Part shown: positions 17,112 to 25,349 of the stretch, piece by piece | How positions within the stretch are numbered: position 1 is the stretch's first letter | How the letters are laid out: every line of letters begins with the position of its first letter | From: an uncultured Gammaproteobacteria bacterium | Lineage (GTDB): Bacteria > Pseudomonadota > Gammaproteobacteria > Pseudomonadales > Pseudohongiellaceae | Direction: 5' to 3' | NCBI GenBank assembly: GCA_903837345.1 | Contig: CAILUG010000054.1 | Location: 62,001 to 126,000, forward strand | Length of the DNA: 64,000 nt | Notes under the pieces: generated by a model | Told to the model about the DNA's origin: nothing | Databases searched by the model: none | The model's input: only the letters and a program-made list of their open reading frames with translations | Made by a program: the position numbers and the translations under genes

Positions 17112-17268
17112 CATTTTCAACAAGCTCCCGCAGCGTTCGAAGCCATTCGCCCCGCTCCGCGCAATAAACCCTTCGGGGCAGCTGTTGCCAATTCATGCAA
17201 AGGCGCCCGCGGCGTTCGAAGCCACCCCAACACGATCAGCGCCAATTTCTACCCGGCAGAACAAGTTT
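17112..17268. repeat. Two copies of an ~80-bp intergenic repeat
   Basis: Two head-to-tail units, about 17112-17189 and 17190-17268. Each carries the core GCGTTCGAAGCCA, and the second begins AATTCATG. They are related to the three units at 41391-41630 (see there). The array lies directly beyond the ferredoxin terminator and upstream of a minus-strand gene. Confidence 0.7.
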
Positions 17269-17274
17269 CCAGAC

Positions 17275-17302
17275 ATAAAAAAAGCCCGGCAGAGCCGGGC
17301 TT
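17275..17302 (-). terminator. Rho-independent terminator after the ferredoxin gene
   Basis: Nine-base perfect stem AAGCCCGGC / GCCGGGCTT with a three-base loop, followed on the minus strand by a T-run (17275-17283). It lies about 120 bases past the ferredoxin stop. Confidence 0.85.
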
Positions 17303-17423
17303 CAAAGTAAAACTCAATCACAAACCTTACACAACTAAGGGGAGTAAACATGGGGAGAAGCCTTGTTTACACTACCTTTGAGCAGGGTTTGTTGCAGAAA
17401 GTTCCCCACGGCACAAAATAAAT

Positions 17424-17744
17424 TCAGAACTGGGATTCCGGCAGTCTCACCACCAACCCGCTGAGGCTCTCATTGACCACTATCTGGCAGCTGAGCCGGC
17501 TGTTGGGCTTGGGTTCCAGCACACATTCCAGCATATCCTTTTCCATCCCATCCGGCTTGGGCAGTTTGTCGAGCCAGGCAGGATCGACATAGCAGTGACA
17601 AGTAGCACAACTGCAGGAACCGCCACATTCGCCCACTATGCCGTCAATCATGTTGTCGACGGCTGCCTGCATGACCGAGGTGCCAGGCGCCACTTCGATT
17701 TCATAACTGGAACCATCGTGTTTTATGTAAGTCACCAACGCCAT
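17424..17744 (-). CDS. 2Fe-2S ferredoxin, adrenodoxin/P450 type
   Basis: A 106-residue plant/adrenodoxin-fold ferredoxin. Cluster cysteines are in GECGGSCSCATCHCY (three of four) and the distant one in RLSCQIV. The pattern fits the putidaredoxin/terpredoxin group that feeds electrons to cytochromes P450 and other oxygenases, rather than the Isc ferredoxin. ATG at 17744 gives the usual start ALVTYI. No P450 or reductase is adjacent, so its partner lies elsewhere. Confidence 0.88.
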   Translation of the reverse strand: MALVTYIKHDGSSYEIEVAPGTSVMQAAVDNMIDGIVGECGGSCSCATCHCYVDPAWLDKLPKPDGMEKDMLECVLEPKPNSRLSCQIVVNESLSGLVVRLPESQF

Positions 17745-17933
17745 GCCCAACCTCGTCTCGGATAAAATGCTGCCTGTAACCTGCAGAATCGCCCGGCATT
17801 ATACTCAAGGGCTGCAACAGTGGCAGACCCGTGTAATGTCCATTTTTCTTGAAGATTCGCATCTACCCATCACCAGTTCAACCCGCTATATTTCTGCGCG
17901 GCATCAACCACACCACCCCCAAAGGAACAATCC

Positions 17934-19037
17934 ATGAAAACACGTGCAGCCGTGGCCTTTGCCGCCGGCAAACCCCTCGAAATCTGCGAAGTGGACCTGC
18001 AAGGCCCGCAAGAAGGCGAAGTACTGGTGGAGCTGAAAGCCACCGGCATCTGCCACACTGACGCTTTTACCTTGAGCGGCGATGACCCGGAAGGTGCGTT
18101 CCCGGCGATTCTTGGCCATGAAGGCGCCGGCATCGTGGTGGACGTGGGTCCTGGCGTGAAATCACTGAAAAAAGGCGACCACGTAATCCCGCTCTATACC
18201 CCCGAATGCCGCAATTGCGATTACTGCCTGCATCCGCGCACCAACCTGTGCCAGGCCATCCGTTCCACCCAGGGCAAGGGCCTGATGCCCGATGGCACCA
18301 GCCGCTTCTCGCTGGACGGCAAACCGATCCTGCATTACATGGGCTGCTCAACATTCTCCAACTTCACGGTATTGCCGGAAATCGCACTCGCCAAAGTGCG
18401 TGAAGACGCCCCCTTCGACAAAATATGCTACATCGGCTGTGGCGTGACCACTGGCGTGGGCGCTGTGGTTTTCCAGGCCAAAGTTGAAATCGGCTCCACC
18501 GTGGCAGTATTCGGTCTGGGTGGCATTGGCTTGAACGTAATCCAGGGTGCCCGTCTGGCAGGTGCCAGCCGCATCATCGGTGTCGACCTCAACCCGGCGC
18601 GTGAAGCAATGGGCCGCCAGTTCGGCATGACCGACTTCGTCAACCCGAAAAACGTCGAGAACGTGGTCGACACCATCGTGCAGATGACCGGTGGCGTGGA
18701 TTACAGCTTCGAATGTATAGGCAACGTCAAAGTAATGCGTCAGGCACTGGAGTGCTGCCACAAAGGCTGGGGCCAGAGCTTCATCATCGGGGTGGCCGGT
18801 GCCGGTCAGGAAATCTCCACACGTCCGTTCCAGCTGGTGACCGGTCGTCACTGGCGCGGCACTGCGTTCGGTGGCGCGCGCGGCCGCACTGACGTGCCCA
18901 AAATCGTGGACTGGTACATGGAAAAACGCATTGCCATCGATCCGCTGATCACGCACACGATGCCGCTGGAAAAAATCAATGATGCTTTCCATCTGATGCA
19001 TGAGGGCAAGAGCATCCGGTCGGTGGTGTTGTACTGA
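17934..19037 (+). CDS. frmA: S-(hydroxymethyl)glutathione dehydrogenase (class III ADH)
   Basis: A 367-residue zinc alcohol dehydrogenase oxidising the glutathione adduct of formaldehyde to S-formylglutathione with NAD+. Catalytic zinc residues are in [15 protein letters not shown] and CGVTTG; structural-zinc cysteines are in [10 protein letters not shown] with the following cysteine in NLC. The NAD site is GLGGIGLNV. It is followed by a terminator and, 240 bases on, by the matching hydrolase frmB. No frmR-type repressor is visible nearby. Confidence 0.95.
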   Translation: MKTRAAVAFAAGKPLEICEVDLQGPQEGEVLVELKATGICHTDAFTLSGDDPEGAFPAILGHEGAGIVVDVGPGVKSLKKGDHVIPLYTPECRNCDYCLHPRTNLCQAIRSTQGKGLMPDGTSRFSLDGKPILHYMGCSTFSNFTVLPEIALAKVREDAPFDKICYIGCGVTTGVGAVVFQAKVEIGSTVAVFGLGGIGLNVIQGARLAGASRIIGVDLNPAREAMGRQFGMTDFVNPKNVENVVDTIVQMTGGVDYSFECIGNVKVMRQALECCHKGWGQSFIIGVAGAGQEISTRPFQLVTGRHWRGTAFGGARGRTDVPKIVDWYMEKRIAIDPLITHTMPLEKINDAFHLMHEGKSIRSVVLY

Positions 19038-19056
19038 TCGGTATTGCTTGATAAGA

Positions 19057-19080
19057 GGGGTCACTTGTGGCCCCTTTTTT
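19057..19080 (+). terminator. Terminator after frmA
   Basis: Stem GGGGTCA / TGGCCCC (one T-G pair) with loop CTTG, followed by six T residues, 20 bases past the frmA stop. It separates frmA from frmB. Confidence 0.8.
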
Positions 19081-19108
19081 GTTGGTAATATTTATTGGAT
19101 CAGCGCAC

Positions 19109-19218
19109 AGCCCTGCGCCGTACAACTTTCGCCGACACGCTTCAAGTACATCCCTGTAAGCTCGGCTCCGGCCATCCATGGCCTCCGACGGTCGACGAAA
19201 GCTGCACGGCGCAGGGCT
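19109..19218 (-). repeat. 110-bp element with 28-bp inverted arms
   Basis: Left arm 19109-19136 and right arm 19191-19218 are complementary at 25 of 28 positions. All three differences become G-U pairs if the minus strand is transcribed, so a minus-strand RNA would form an unbroken 28-bp stem. The 54-base centre contains a second palindrome (GGCCATCCATGGCC, 19170-19183). It lies between the frmA terminator and frmB. No target-site duplication is evident. Confidence 0.75.
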
Positions 19219-19278
19219 TCGGACATCGGTTCGTAATTCGGTCATACATTTTCTGAAGTTATTGTTGAGGAATATTTC

Positions 19279-20130
19279 ATGAGTCTCGAACAAGTCAGTG
19301 CCAACAAGATGTTTGGCGGCAAGCAGCTCAAATTCAGGCACAAGAGCAGCTCGCTCGGCTGCGACATGGTGTTCTCGGTGTATTTGCCGCCGAATGCGCT
19401 GAACGGCAGCAAGGTGCCGGTGATTTACTGGTTGTCGGGACTGACCTGTACTGATGACAATTTTGTGCAGAAGGCCGGGGCCCAGCAATATGCAGCCGAG
19501 GCCGGAGTGGCAATCGTGTGCCCGGATACCAGTCCGCGTGGTGCCGATGTTCCTGGCGATCCGGACAAGGCCTGGGACTTCGGGCATGGCGCCGGTTTTT
19601 ATGTGAATGCCACGCAGGCCCCGTGGTCAACCCACTATCACATGTATGACTACGTGACGAAGGAACTGCCCTCAGTGCTCGAGCACAGCGAGCTGCCGCT
19701 CGACACCAGCAACTGTTCGATCATGGGCCACTCGATGGGTGGACATGGCGCGCTCACCATCGCACTGAAAAATCCCGGCATTTACAAAGCCGTGTCGGCG
19801 TTCTCACCGATCTGTTCACCGCTGAATTGCCCATGGGGCGAGAAAGCCCTGGGGCGTTACCTGGGGGCCAACAAGGCCGATTGGGAACAATACGATACCT
19901 GTGCATTGCTTGCGAAAGCGATGGAAAAATTGCCGATACTGGTGGATCAGGGCCAGGATGATGGCTTCCTCATCAACCAGCTAAAACCTGAATTGCTGCA
20001 GGCTGCTGCCCACGCAGCCAAACATCCGCTGACCTTGCGCCTGCATGCCGGCTATGATCACAGCTATTTCTTCATTGCGACGTTTATTGCTGACCACATT
20101 GCGCATCATGCCGATGCGTTGTGGAGCTGA
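19279..20130 (+). CDS. frmB: S-formylglutathione hydrolase
   Basis: A 283-residue esterase-D-type serine hydrolase converting S-formylglutathione to formate and glutathione, the step after frmA. Nucleophile motif is GHSMGGHG near residue 150, the acid is in DQGQDD and the histidine is in AGYDHSY. The GLTCTDDNF oxyanion segment is typical. Start ATG at 19279 follows a weak GAGG. A terminator and the inverted-repeat element lie between it and frmA, so the two may be transcribed separately. Confidence 0.94.
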   Translation: MSLEQVSANKMFGGKQLKFRHKSSSLGCDMVFSVYLPPNALNGSKVPVIYWLSGLTCTDDNFVQKAGAQQYAAEAGVAIVCPDTSPRGADVPGDPDKAWDFGHGAGFYVNATQAPWSTHYHMYDYVTKELPSVLEHSELPLDTSNCSIMGHSMGGHGALTIALKNPGIYKAVSAFSPICSPLNCPWGEKALGRYLGANKADWEQYDTCALLAKAMEKLPILVDQGQDDGFLINQLKPELLQAAAHAAKHPLTLRLHAGYDHSYFFIATFIADHIAHHADALWS

Positions 20131-20147
20131 ACGTAGCGCGAGCTTCC

Positions 20148-20927
20148 ATGCAAAAACTCAGACTGGCACTGGTACAACCCGATTTGGCCTGGCAAGCGGC
20201 AGAGACCAACCGGAATCTGCTGCAGTCTCTGCTTGAACCACTGCAACACAATACCGATCTGGTCATCCTGCCGGAAATGTTCACCAGCGCGTTCGCGGTC
20301 GGCAGTGGCGCCATCGCCGAACCACACCCCGGACCCACACTGGCGTGGATGCAGGAGATGGCACACAAGCTGGATGCTGCGGTAACCGGCAGTGTGGCAG
20401 TGATGGAAAACAACCAGCGCTACAACCGTCTCTATTTCGTCAAACCGGATGGCAGCAGCGGGTTCTACGACAAACGCCATCTGTTCCGCATGCTCGATGA
20501 ACACAAACGCTATGGCGCCGGCACCGGCAAACTGCTGGTGGAATGGCGCGGCTGGCGCATGCTGCCACTGGTCTGCTACGACCTGCGTTTCCCCGTGTGG
20601 AGCCGCCATACTGCCGCCGAACCTTATGATCTGCTGCTCTTTGTCGCCAACTGGCCAGCGGCACGACATCAGCATTGGCGCACTCTGCTGCAGGCACGAG
20701 CCATTGAGAACCTTTCATATGTTGCCGGGGTCAATCGCATCGGCCGCGACGGCAATAATCTTGACTACAACGGTCATAGTGCAGTGGTGTCGCCGTTGGG
20801 TGATGAACTGCTGCAGGCCGGCACAGCAGCCGGCGTGTACCAGTGCAGCATTGACAAGGAGATTTTGCAAAACTGGCGGCAGCAATTTCCGGCCTGGATG
20901 GATGCTGACAGCTTCAGCCTGGCCTGA
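20148..20927 (+). CDS. Omega-amidase, YafV-like nitrilase
   Basis: A 259-residue carbon-nitrogen hydrolase. The catalytic triad is visible: Glu in ILPEMF (near residue 42), Lys in YDKRHLF and Cys in VCYDLRF. YafV-type enzymes deamidate alpha-ketoglutaramate or ketosuccinamate, products of glutamine transamination. ATG at 20148 gives the standard QKLRLALVQ start. It lies 17 bases after frmB, probably co-transcribed. Confidence 0.88.
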   Translation: MQKLRLALVQPDLAWQAAETNRNLLQSLLEPLQHNTDLVILPEMFTSAFAVGSGAIAEPHPGPTLAWMQEMAHKLDAAVTGSVAVMENNQRYNRLYFVKPDGSSGFYDKRHLFRMLDEHKRYGAGTGKLLVEWRGWRMLPLVCYDLRFPVWSRHTAAEPYDLLLFVANWPAARHQHWRTLLQARAIENLSYVAGVNRIGRDGNNLDYNGHSAVVSPLGDELLQAGTAAGVYQCSIDKEILQNWRQQFPAWMDADSFSLA

Positions 20928-20957
20928 GCTCTCAGCAGCGTGCTGAGGCGTCGGTCG

Positions 20958-22211
20958 CTATGGTTTATGCCGGGGATGGCGTTGCTCCAGCCAGAGTGGT
21001 ACTTCCGCTTCCCGCATCGGAGCCGCTATGTAATTGCCCTGCAGCAGATCGCAGCCCAGTTTTTTCAGGTATTCGAGCGTTTCGGCATTTTCTATGCCTT
21101 CTGCCGTCACCATCAGCCCCAGACTATGTGCCAGATCGATGATCGATTTGATTACTGCGCGCGATTCGCTTGATGCAAACGCTGTCATCACGAATGATTT
21201 GTCTACCTTGATTTCGGAAAACGGCAAGCGTACCAGTTGCAGCATCGATGAATAGCCGGTGCCGAAATCGTCAATCGACAACCGGAAACCCTTCATGCGC
21301 AGCCGTGTCAGGATGCTGAGAGCAGCCACCGGATTCTGCATTGCGCTTGATTCCGTCAGTTCGAAAATCACCTGTCTGGGGTCTATCGTCCACGCCGCAC
21401 ACTGTTCGGACAAATGATCAAGCACTGCCGGATTATTCAGGGTCTTGGCGGAGATGTTGATGGAAAGATCCAGTTGGTCGGGGTGTTGCATGAAGTGCTG
21501 GAATACCGAGCCATGCAGTTTCTGTCTGGCAAACCAACCCAGTGCCTCATTCAGTACACTCGTGGTCAAACTGTCGACCAACCCGCTTGCCTCTGCCAAC
21601 GGGATGAACAGATCCGGCAGTATCAGTCCCTTGACCGGATGTTGCCAACGTACCAGCGCTTCAAACCCGGTCAGCACCAGTGAGTGGCTGTCCAGTTTGG
21701 GCTGGTAGACATTGAACAGTTCCTGGCGCTTGATCGCCAGCTGCAGTTCTCCGGCCACCAATGGCGCTTCCGGCTTCGGCTGAATGAAGGGGGGTTCCGG
21801 TTTTCTGGCTGTCTGCGATCCGATATTGGTTCCAGGCGGCACGTAACTGTCGAGCATAGACTTGAGAGTCACGGCATCGAAGGGCTTGGCCAACACTCCC
21901 AACACGTTGAGCCCCTGTTCACGAGCTGTCCTCATTGCCGCTTCCAGCACCCGCTTGCCTACACCGCTGGTAATGATGATCGCGCTCTGGCATTGCATTC
22001 GGGCCAGCTCCGCCATGATCTCCACGCCGTCCATATCCGGCATGATCAGATCGAGGGCGATGTAATCCGGCTGCCATTCGTTGTACTGACGGAAAAATTC
22101 ATTCGAAGTGATAGTCAGGCATGAATCGTAATTGGCGAAAGCAATGAGATTCTGGATGGTTTCACCAGTAAGCACATCATCATCGAGAACCAGTACTTTG
22201 CCACGAGACAT
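20958..22211 (-). CDS. Response regulator with EAL c-di-GMP phosphodiesterase domain
   Basis: About 417 residues: an N-terminal receiver domain (LVLDDD acidic pocket, phosphoacceptor Asp in LDLIMPDMDG) and a C-terminal EAL domain. The EAL domain keeps FEALVRW, the INIS metal-site asparagine region, FELTES, DDFGTGYSS, KVDKSF and AEGIEN, so it is probably an active c-di-GMP hydrolase controlled by phosphorylation. Start ATG at 22211 is preferred; a GTG at 22226 is possible. No histidine kinase is adjacent, making it an orphan regulator. Confidence 0.88.
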   Translation of the reverse strand: MSRGKVLVLDDDVLTGETIQNLIAFANYDSCLTITSNEFFRQYNEWQPDYIALDLIMPDMDGVEIMAELARMQCQSAIIITSGVGKRVLEAAMRTAREQGLNVLGVLAKPFDAVTLKSMLDSYVPPGTNIGSQTARKPEPPFIQPKPEAPLVAGELQLAIKRQELFNVYQPKLDSHSLVLTGFEALVRWQHPVKGLILPDLFIPLAEASGLVDSLTTSVLNEALGWFARQKLHGSVFQHFMQHPDQLDLSINISAKTLNNPAVLDHLSEQCAAWTIDPRQVIFELTESSAMQNPVAALSILTRLRMKGFRLSIDDFGTGYSSMLQLVRLPFSEIKVDKSFVMTAFASSESRAVIKSIIDLAHSLGLMVTAEGIENAETLEYLKKLGCDLLQGNYIAAPMREAEVPLWLEQRHPRHKP

Positions 22212-22503
22212 TGCCAGGATATCCACGATTGTCAGAGATTGATATCAACACCCATTTCCTGATTTGAAATGGCCAAGGTTTGCCTGTCAGGGATATTGAT
22301 CGTGAAATACGGCGAAACAGGGATGACACCCTTGTATCCGGATTTTGACCAGGACAGGGCCGATCTTAATTCAGATTCTGCCAATTGGAAATTCTGGACA
22401 AGCTGAAAGATCATGATAGCGTGATCGAGCTTGCATTATTTGCCATCAAACCCGATCCCGCAATTTCTGCCGGGCAAGACGTGATTGTTGTTACAATTCC
22501 CCC

Positions 22504-23415
22504 ATGACAATTCCCCGCGTTTTTCTGGTTGATGCCAGCATCTATATCTTTCGTGCCTGGCACATCTATGACACATCCATCACTGATCGTGACGGCAAGC
22601 CTGCCAACGCCGTGTTCGGCTTCAGTGATTTTCTCTATCAGTTGATCAGGCAAGCGCAGCCCAGACACATCGCCTGTGCTTTTGACGCCAGCCAGCGCCT
22701 TTCTTTCCGCAAGGAAATCTATCCCGACTACAAAGCCAACCGTGAGCCCGCACCGGAAGAGCTCAGACACCAGTTTGCGCTGTGCCGCGCATTTTGCCGG
22801 GCAGTAGGCATCGCCGGGTTTGACAGTGAACGCTATGAAGCAGATGACATCATCGGCTCACTGGCCAATCACTACCGGAAACTCGGTCATCCGATCACCG
22901 TGGTGAGTGCCGACAAGGACCTCACCCAACTGGTGGAGACCGAGCATGACCGCTGGTGGGATTTTGCCCGTGGTACCGTGCTGGATCAGCACGGCGTCAA
23001 GAAACAGTTCGGGGTTCGACCAGGACAAATCGCCGACATGCTGGCATTGTCAGGTGACAAGATCGACAACATTCCCGGCATCCCCGGTGTCGGTTATGCC
23101 ACCGCTGCCAAAATCCTGCAGAAATATGACAGCATCGAAAACATCATCGCCAACCACGACAAGATCGCAGCGATGAAATTCCGCGGAGCCGAGCGGATAC
23201 AGGCACTGGTCAGTGCCAATCGCCATCTGTTACCCCGCAACAAACAGCTGACGATGGTGGCAACCGATATGCTGTTTGCCACACCACCCCAGCTGCACTG
23301 GCAAGGTATCGATACTGATGCCTTCAATGCCTGCAGTGAGCAGCTGGGCTTCAAGGGACTTATGCAGCAGCGCTGGCTCAACCTGGTTGTTGCCGACCCT
23401 GTTGCGCAGCAATAA
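22504..23415 (+). CDS. 5'-3' exonuclease, Pol I N-terminal/ExoIX-like
   Basis: A 303-residue FEN-type nuclease. Acidic metal ligands appear in FLVDAS, CAFDAS, YEADDIIG and SADKDLTQL, and the helix-three-turn-helix is in IPGIPGVGYATA. It corresponds to the stand-alone exonuclease domain rather than the full DNA polymerase I, as in Xni/YpcP-type proteins. Start ATG at 22504 has no strong ribosome site. It should act on 5' flaps or RNA primers. Confidence 0.88.
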   Translation: MTIPRVFLVDASIYIFRAWHIYDTSITDRDGKPANAVFGFSDFLYQLIRQAQPRHIACAFDASQRLSFRKEIYPDYKANREPAPEELRHQFALCRAFCRAVGIAGFDSERYEADDIIGSLANHYRKLGHPITVVSADKDLTQLVETEHDRWWDFARGTVLDQHGVKKQFGVRPGQIADMLALSGDKIDNIPGIPGVGYATAAKILQKYDSIENIIANHDKIAAMKFRGAERIQALVSANRHLLPRNKQLTMVATDMLFATPPQLHWQGIDTDAFNACSEQLGFKGLMQQRWLNLVVADPVAQQ

Positions 23416-23488
23416 CGGCACGTCAAAACCACGACAAGCAGTGTCGGAGCGGGTATAGTCGCGCCGCTTCCTGAACTGCCGGCCCACT

Positions 23489-24679
23489 ATGGATCATTCC
23501 GCCCCTTCAGCCTCCCTGCGCGCCTCGCTGCCGCTGCCGTTGATGGCCGCGATTGCGGCATTGCCACCACTGGCGGTGGACCTGTATCTGCCCGCGTTTC
23601 CGCAGATTGCCGATGATTTCGCAACGAGCATCAGCGTCATCCAGAATTCACTCAGTATTTTTCTGGTGGGTTTTGGCTGCGGCATGCTGTTGTTCGGCCC
23701 CTATGCTGACCGCTACGGCCGCCGGCCACTGGCGCTGTTCGGACTGGCCGGCTTCGGCCTGGCCAGCCTGGTGCTGGTGCTGAGCAAGGATCCGGGATGG
23801 TTCCTGCTGTTCCGTCTGATACAAGGGTTTCTCGGCAGTGCCGCCACAGTGACGATTCCGGCAATGATTCGCGATACCCATGGCAAGGACACCGCCAAGG
23901 GCATGTCGACGGTGACGATGATCATGCTGGTGGCACCGTTGATAGCCCCCCTGATTGGTTCGTGGATTCTGGCGGTGGCACCGTGGCAAGGCTTGTTCGT
24001 GTTTGTGGCGTTCTATGCACTGACCTTGATGTTGCTCACGTGGCGTTTCCTGCCCGAGACCAGACCGGCCATCCTGGTGCCGACGCAGCAGTCGCCGCTG
24101 CGCAATTACCAGATCATTTTCAGCAATCACCGCATCTACTGGGATTTGCTTACCTATATCCTGCTGGCTCTGGCCTTCTTTGTTTATCTGACTTCGGTGT
24201 CGTTTATCTACATCAGCTGGTTCGGGGTCAGCGAGACCCGATTTGGCTATCTGTTCGCATGTTCGGCTGCTGCCTTGATCATTGCCAACTACACCAACCG
24301 GCAACTGGTTTCCCGTGTTGGTTCGCGTCGCATGTTGCAGCGGGCACTGGTTGGCGGTGCAGGATTTACCCTGTTGCTACTGGTGCTGATGGTGTTGGGT
24401 GGCGGGCTCTGGCTCACCGTGCTGGATTTTTTCTTCATCGTCGGCTGTCTCGGCATAGCCTGGGTCAATGCTGATTCACTGGTGATCATGGAATTCCCGC
24501 AACAGGCCGGTTCTGCCACTGCGGTGATCGGCACCTTGCGTTTTGGATTCGGCGCGCTGGCCGGCCCGTTGCTGGCCGTGACCTACACCGGCACACCGAT
24601 GCCGGTCGCCATCCTGATGGTGCTGTGTCTGGCGGGTGCCGGCGCCATCCAGTTGCTGCGCGCCCGGCACCACGCCTGA
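23489..24679 (+). CDS. MFS drug exporter, Bcr/CflA type
   Basis: A 396-residue, 12-helix transporter of the drug:H+ antiporter group. The first helix has the Bcr/CflA motif AVDLYLPAFPQIA; the helix 2-3 loop has GPYADRYGRRPL (motif A) and the helix 5 region resembles motif C (LVAPLIAPLIGS). Likely an exporter of drugs, dipeptides or sulfonamides. It is 73 bases after the exonuclease gene and converges on the next minus-strand gene with three bases between stops. Confidence 0.9.
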   Translation: MDHSAPSASLRASLPLPLMAAIAALPPLAVDLYLPAFPQIADDFATSISVIQNSLSIFLVGFGCGMLLFGPYADRYGRRPLALFGLAGFGLASLVLVLSKDPGWFLLFRLIQGFLGSAATVTIPAMIRDTHGKDTAKGMSTVTMIMLVAPLIAPLIGSWILAVAPWQGLFVFVAFYALTLMLLTWRFLPETRPAILVPTQQSPLRNYQIIFSNHRIYWDLLTYILLALAFFVYLTSVSFIYISWFGVSETRFGYLFACSAAALIIANYTNRQLVSRVGSRRMLQRALVGGAGFTLLLLVLMVLGGGLWLTVLDFFFIVGCLGIAWVNADSLVIMEFPQQAGSATAVIGTLRFGFGALAGPLLAVTYTGTPMPVAILMVLCLAGAGAIQLLRARHHA

Positions 24680-24682
24680 AGA

Positions 24683-25300
24683 TCAATAGCCGATGGTGAA
24701 ACGGGCTTGCGGATGTTTGGCCTGTTCCAATTCGTCCACCATCGCGATCGCGTAATCATCGTAGGAAATCTTGCTGACACCGGCGGCATCCTTCACCACC
24801 ACTTCACCGCCGAGGCGGAACTTGCCGGTGCGCTCGCCCGGGCCGATTTGCACGGCAGGCGAGAAGAAAGTCCAGTCGAAATCCTTCACTTCCTTCAACA
24901 GCCCCAGAGAGCGAATGCCTTCCAGCACCGGCCCTTTCCACGCGTCCGGCAGCTGGATGGTGTCTATCACTTTCGGGCCACCGGGCTCGGTTTGCAGTGA
25001 AGCGGCACCGCCCACCATCAGAAACCGTTTGACGCCGGATGCGCGTACGGAAGCAATCAACTGTTCCGCCTGGCCAGGAATGAAACTGGCAGCACTGATG
25101 ATCACATCATGACCTTTCAGCACCTGCGCCATCGCTTGCGGATTGGTGAAATCACCCGTGGCAGTCTTCATGCCCGCTACGCTGATTTTTTCCGGGTTGC
25201 GCGCGATACCTGTAACAGTGTGGCCACGCTGCAGCAGCTCCGCTGCTATCTTGCTGCCGATCTTGCCGCTCGCGCCTATCAATGCCACTTTCTTGCCCAT
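24683..25300 (-). CDS. NAD(P)-binding oxidoreductase, YwnB/BVR-B type
   Basis: A 205-residue Rossmann protein of the atypical SDR group, with the dinucleotide motif IGASGKIGSKIA at the start and an ARNPEK segment that selects NADP. A YDDYA stretch near the C-terminus is characteristic of the NmrA/BVR-B-like family. Substrate unknown. It precedes nothing obvious; nadE ends on its upstream side, 50 bases before its start relative to the shared strand. Confidence 0.82.
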   Translation of the reverse strand: MGKKVALIGASGKIGSKIAAELLQRGHTVTGIARNPEKISVAGMKTATGDFTNPQAMAQVLKGHDVIISAASFIPGQAEQLIASVRASGVKRFLMVGGAASLQTEPGGPKVIDTIQLPDAWKGPVLEGIRSLGLLKEVKDFDWTFFSPAVQIGPGERTGKFRLGGEVVVKDAAGVSKISYDDYAIAMVDELEQAKHPQARFTIGY

Positions 25301-25349
25301 AGTCCTGTCCTCTCAACCAGTAGTGTGTTGTTGGTGATCAAAATGGTGC

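Larger units (their letters stand above)
16841..17423. other. 583-base intergenic region
   Basis: No gene seen between the zinc-ribbon start and the ferredoxin stop. It holds two copies of an intergenic repeat (about 17112-17268), a terminator (17275-17302) and a short inverted repeat GTAAACA / TGTTTAC near 17345-17372. The AT-richer left part (16870-17100) shows no feature I recognise apart from two GGCATGC words. Confidence 0.5.

Noticed and set aside
17130-17220. GTTCGAA words in the dispersed repeat, resembling a tRNA T-loop
   Set aside because: The flanking bases do not form a five-pair T-stem and no acceptor, D or anticodon arm is present.
19109-19218. Possible integron attC site
   Set aside because: Inverted arms are present, but the RYYYAAC and GTTRRRY core sites are not found at the right places, and no integrase or cassette array is nearby.
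22232-22414. 60-residue minus-strand open frame upstream of the REC-EAL gene
   Set aside because: No recognisable domain, weak ribosome site and short length; it may be a real small gene but cannot be supported from sequence alone.
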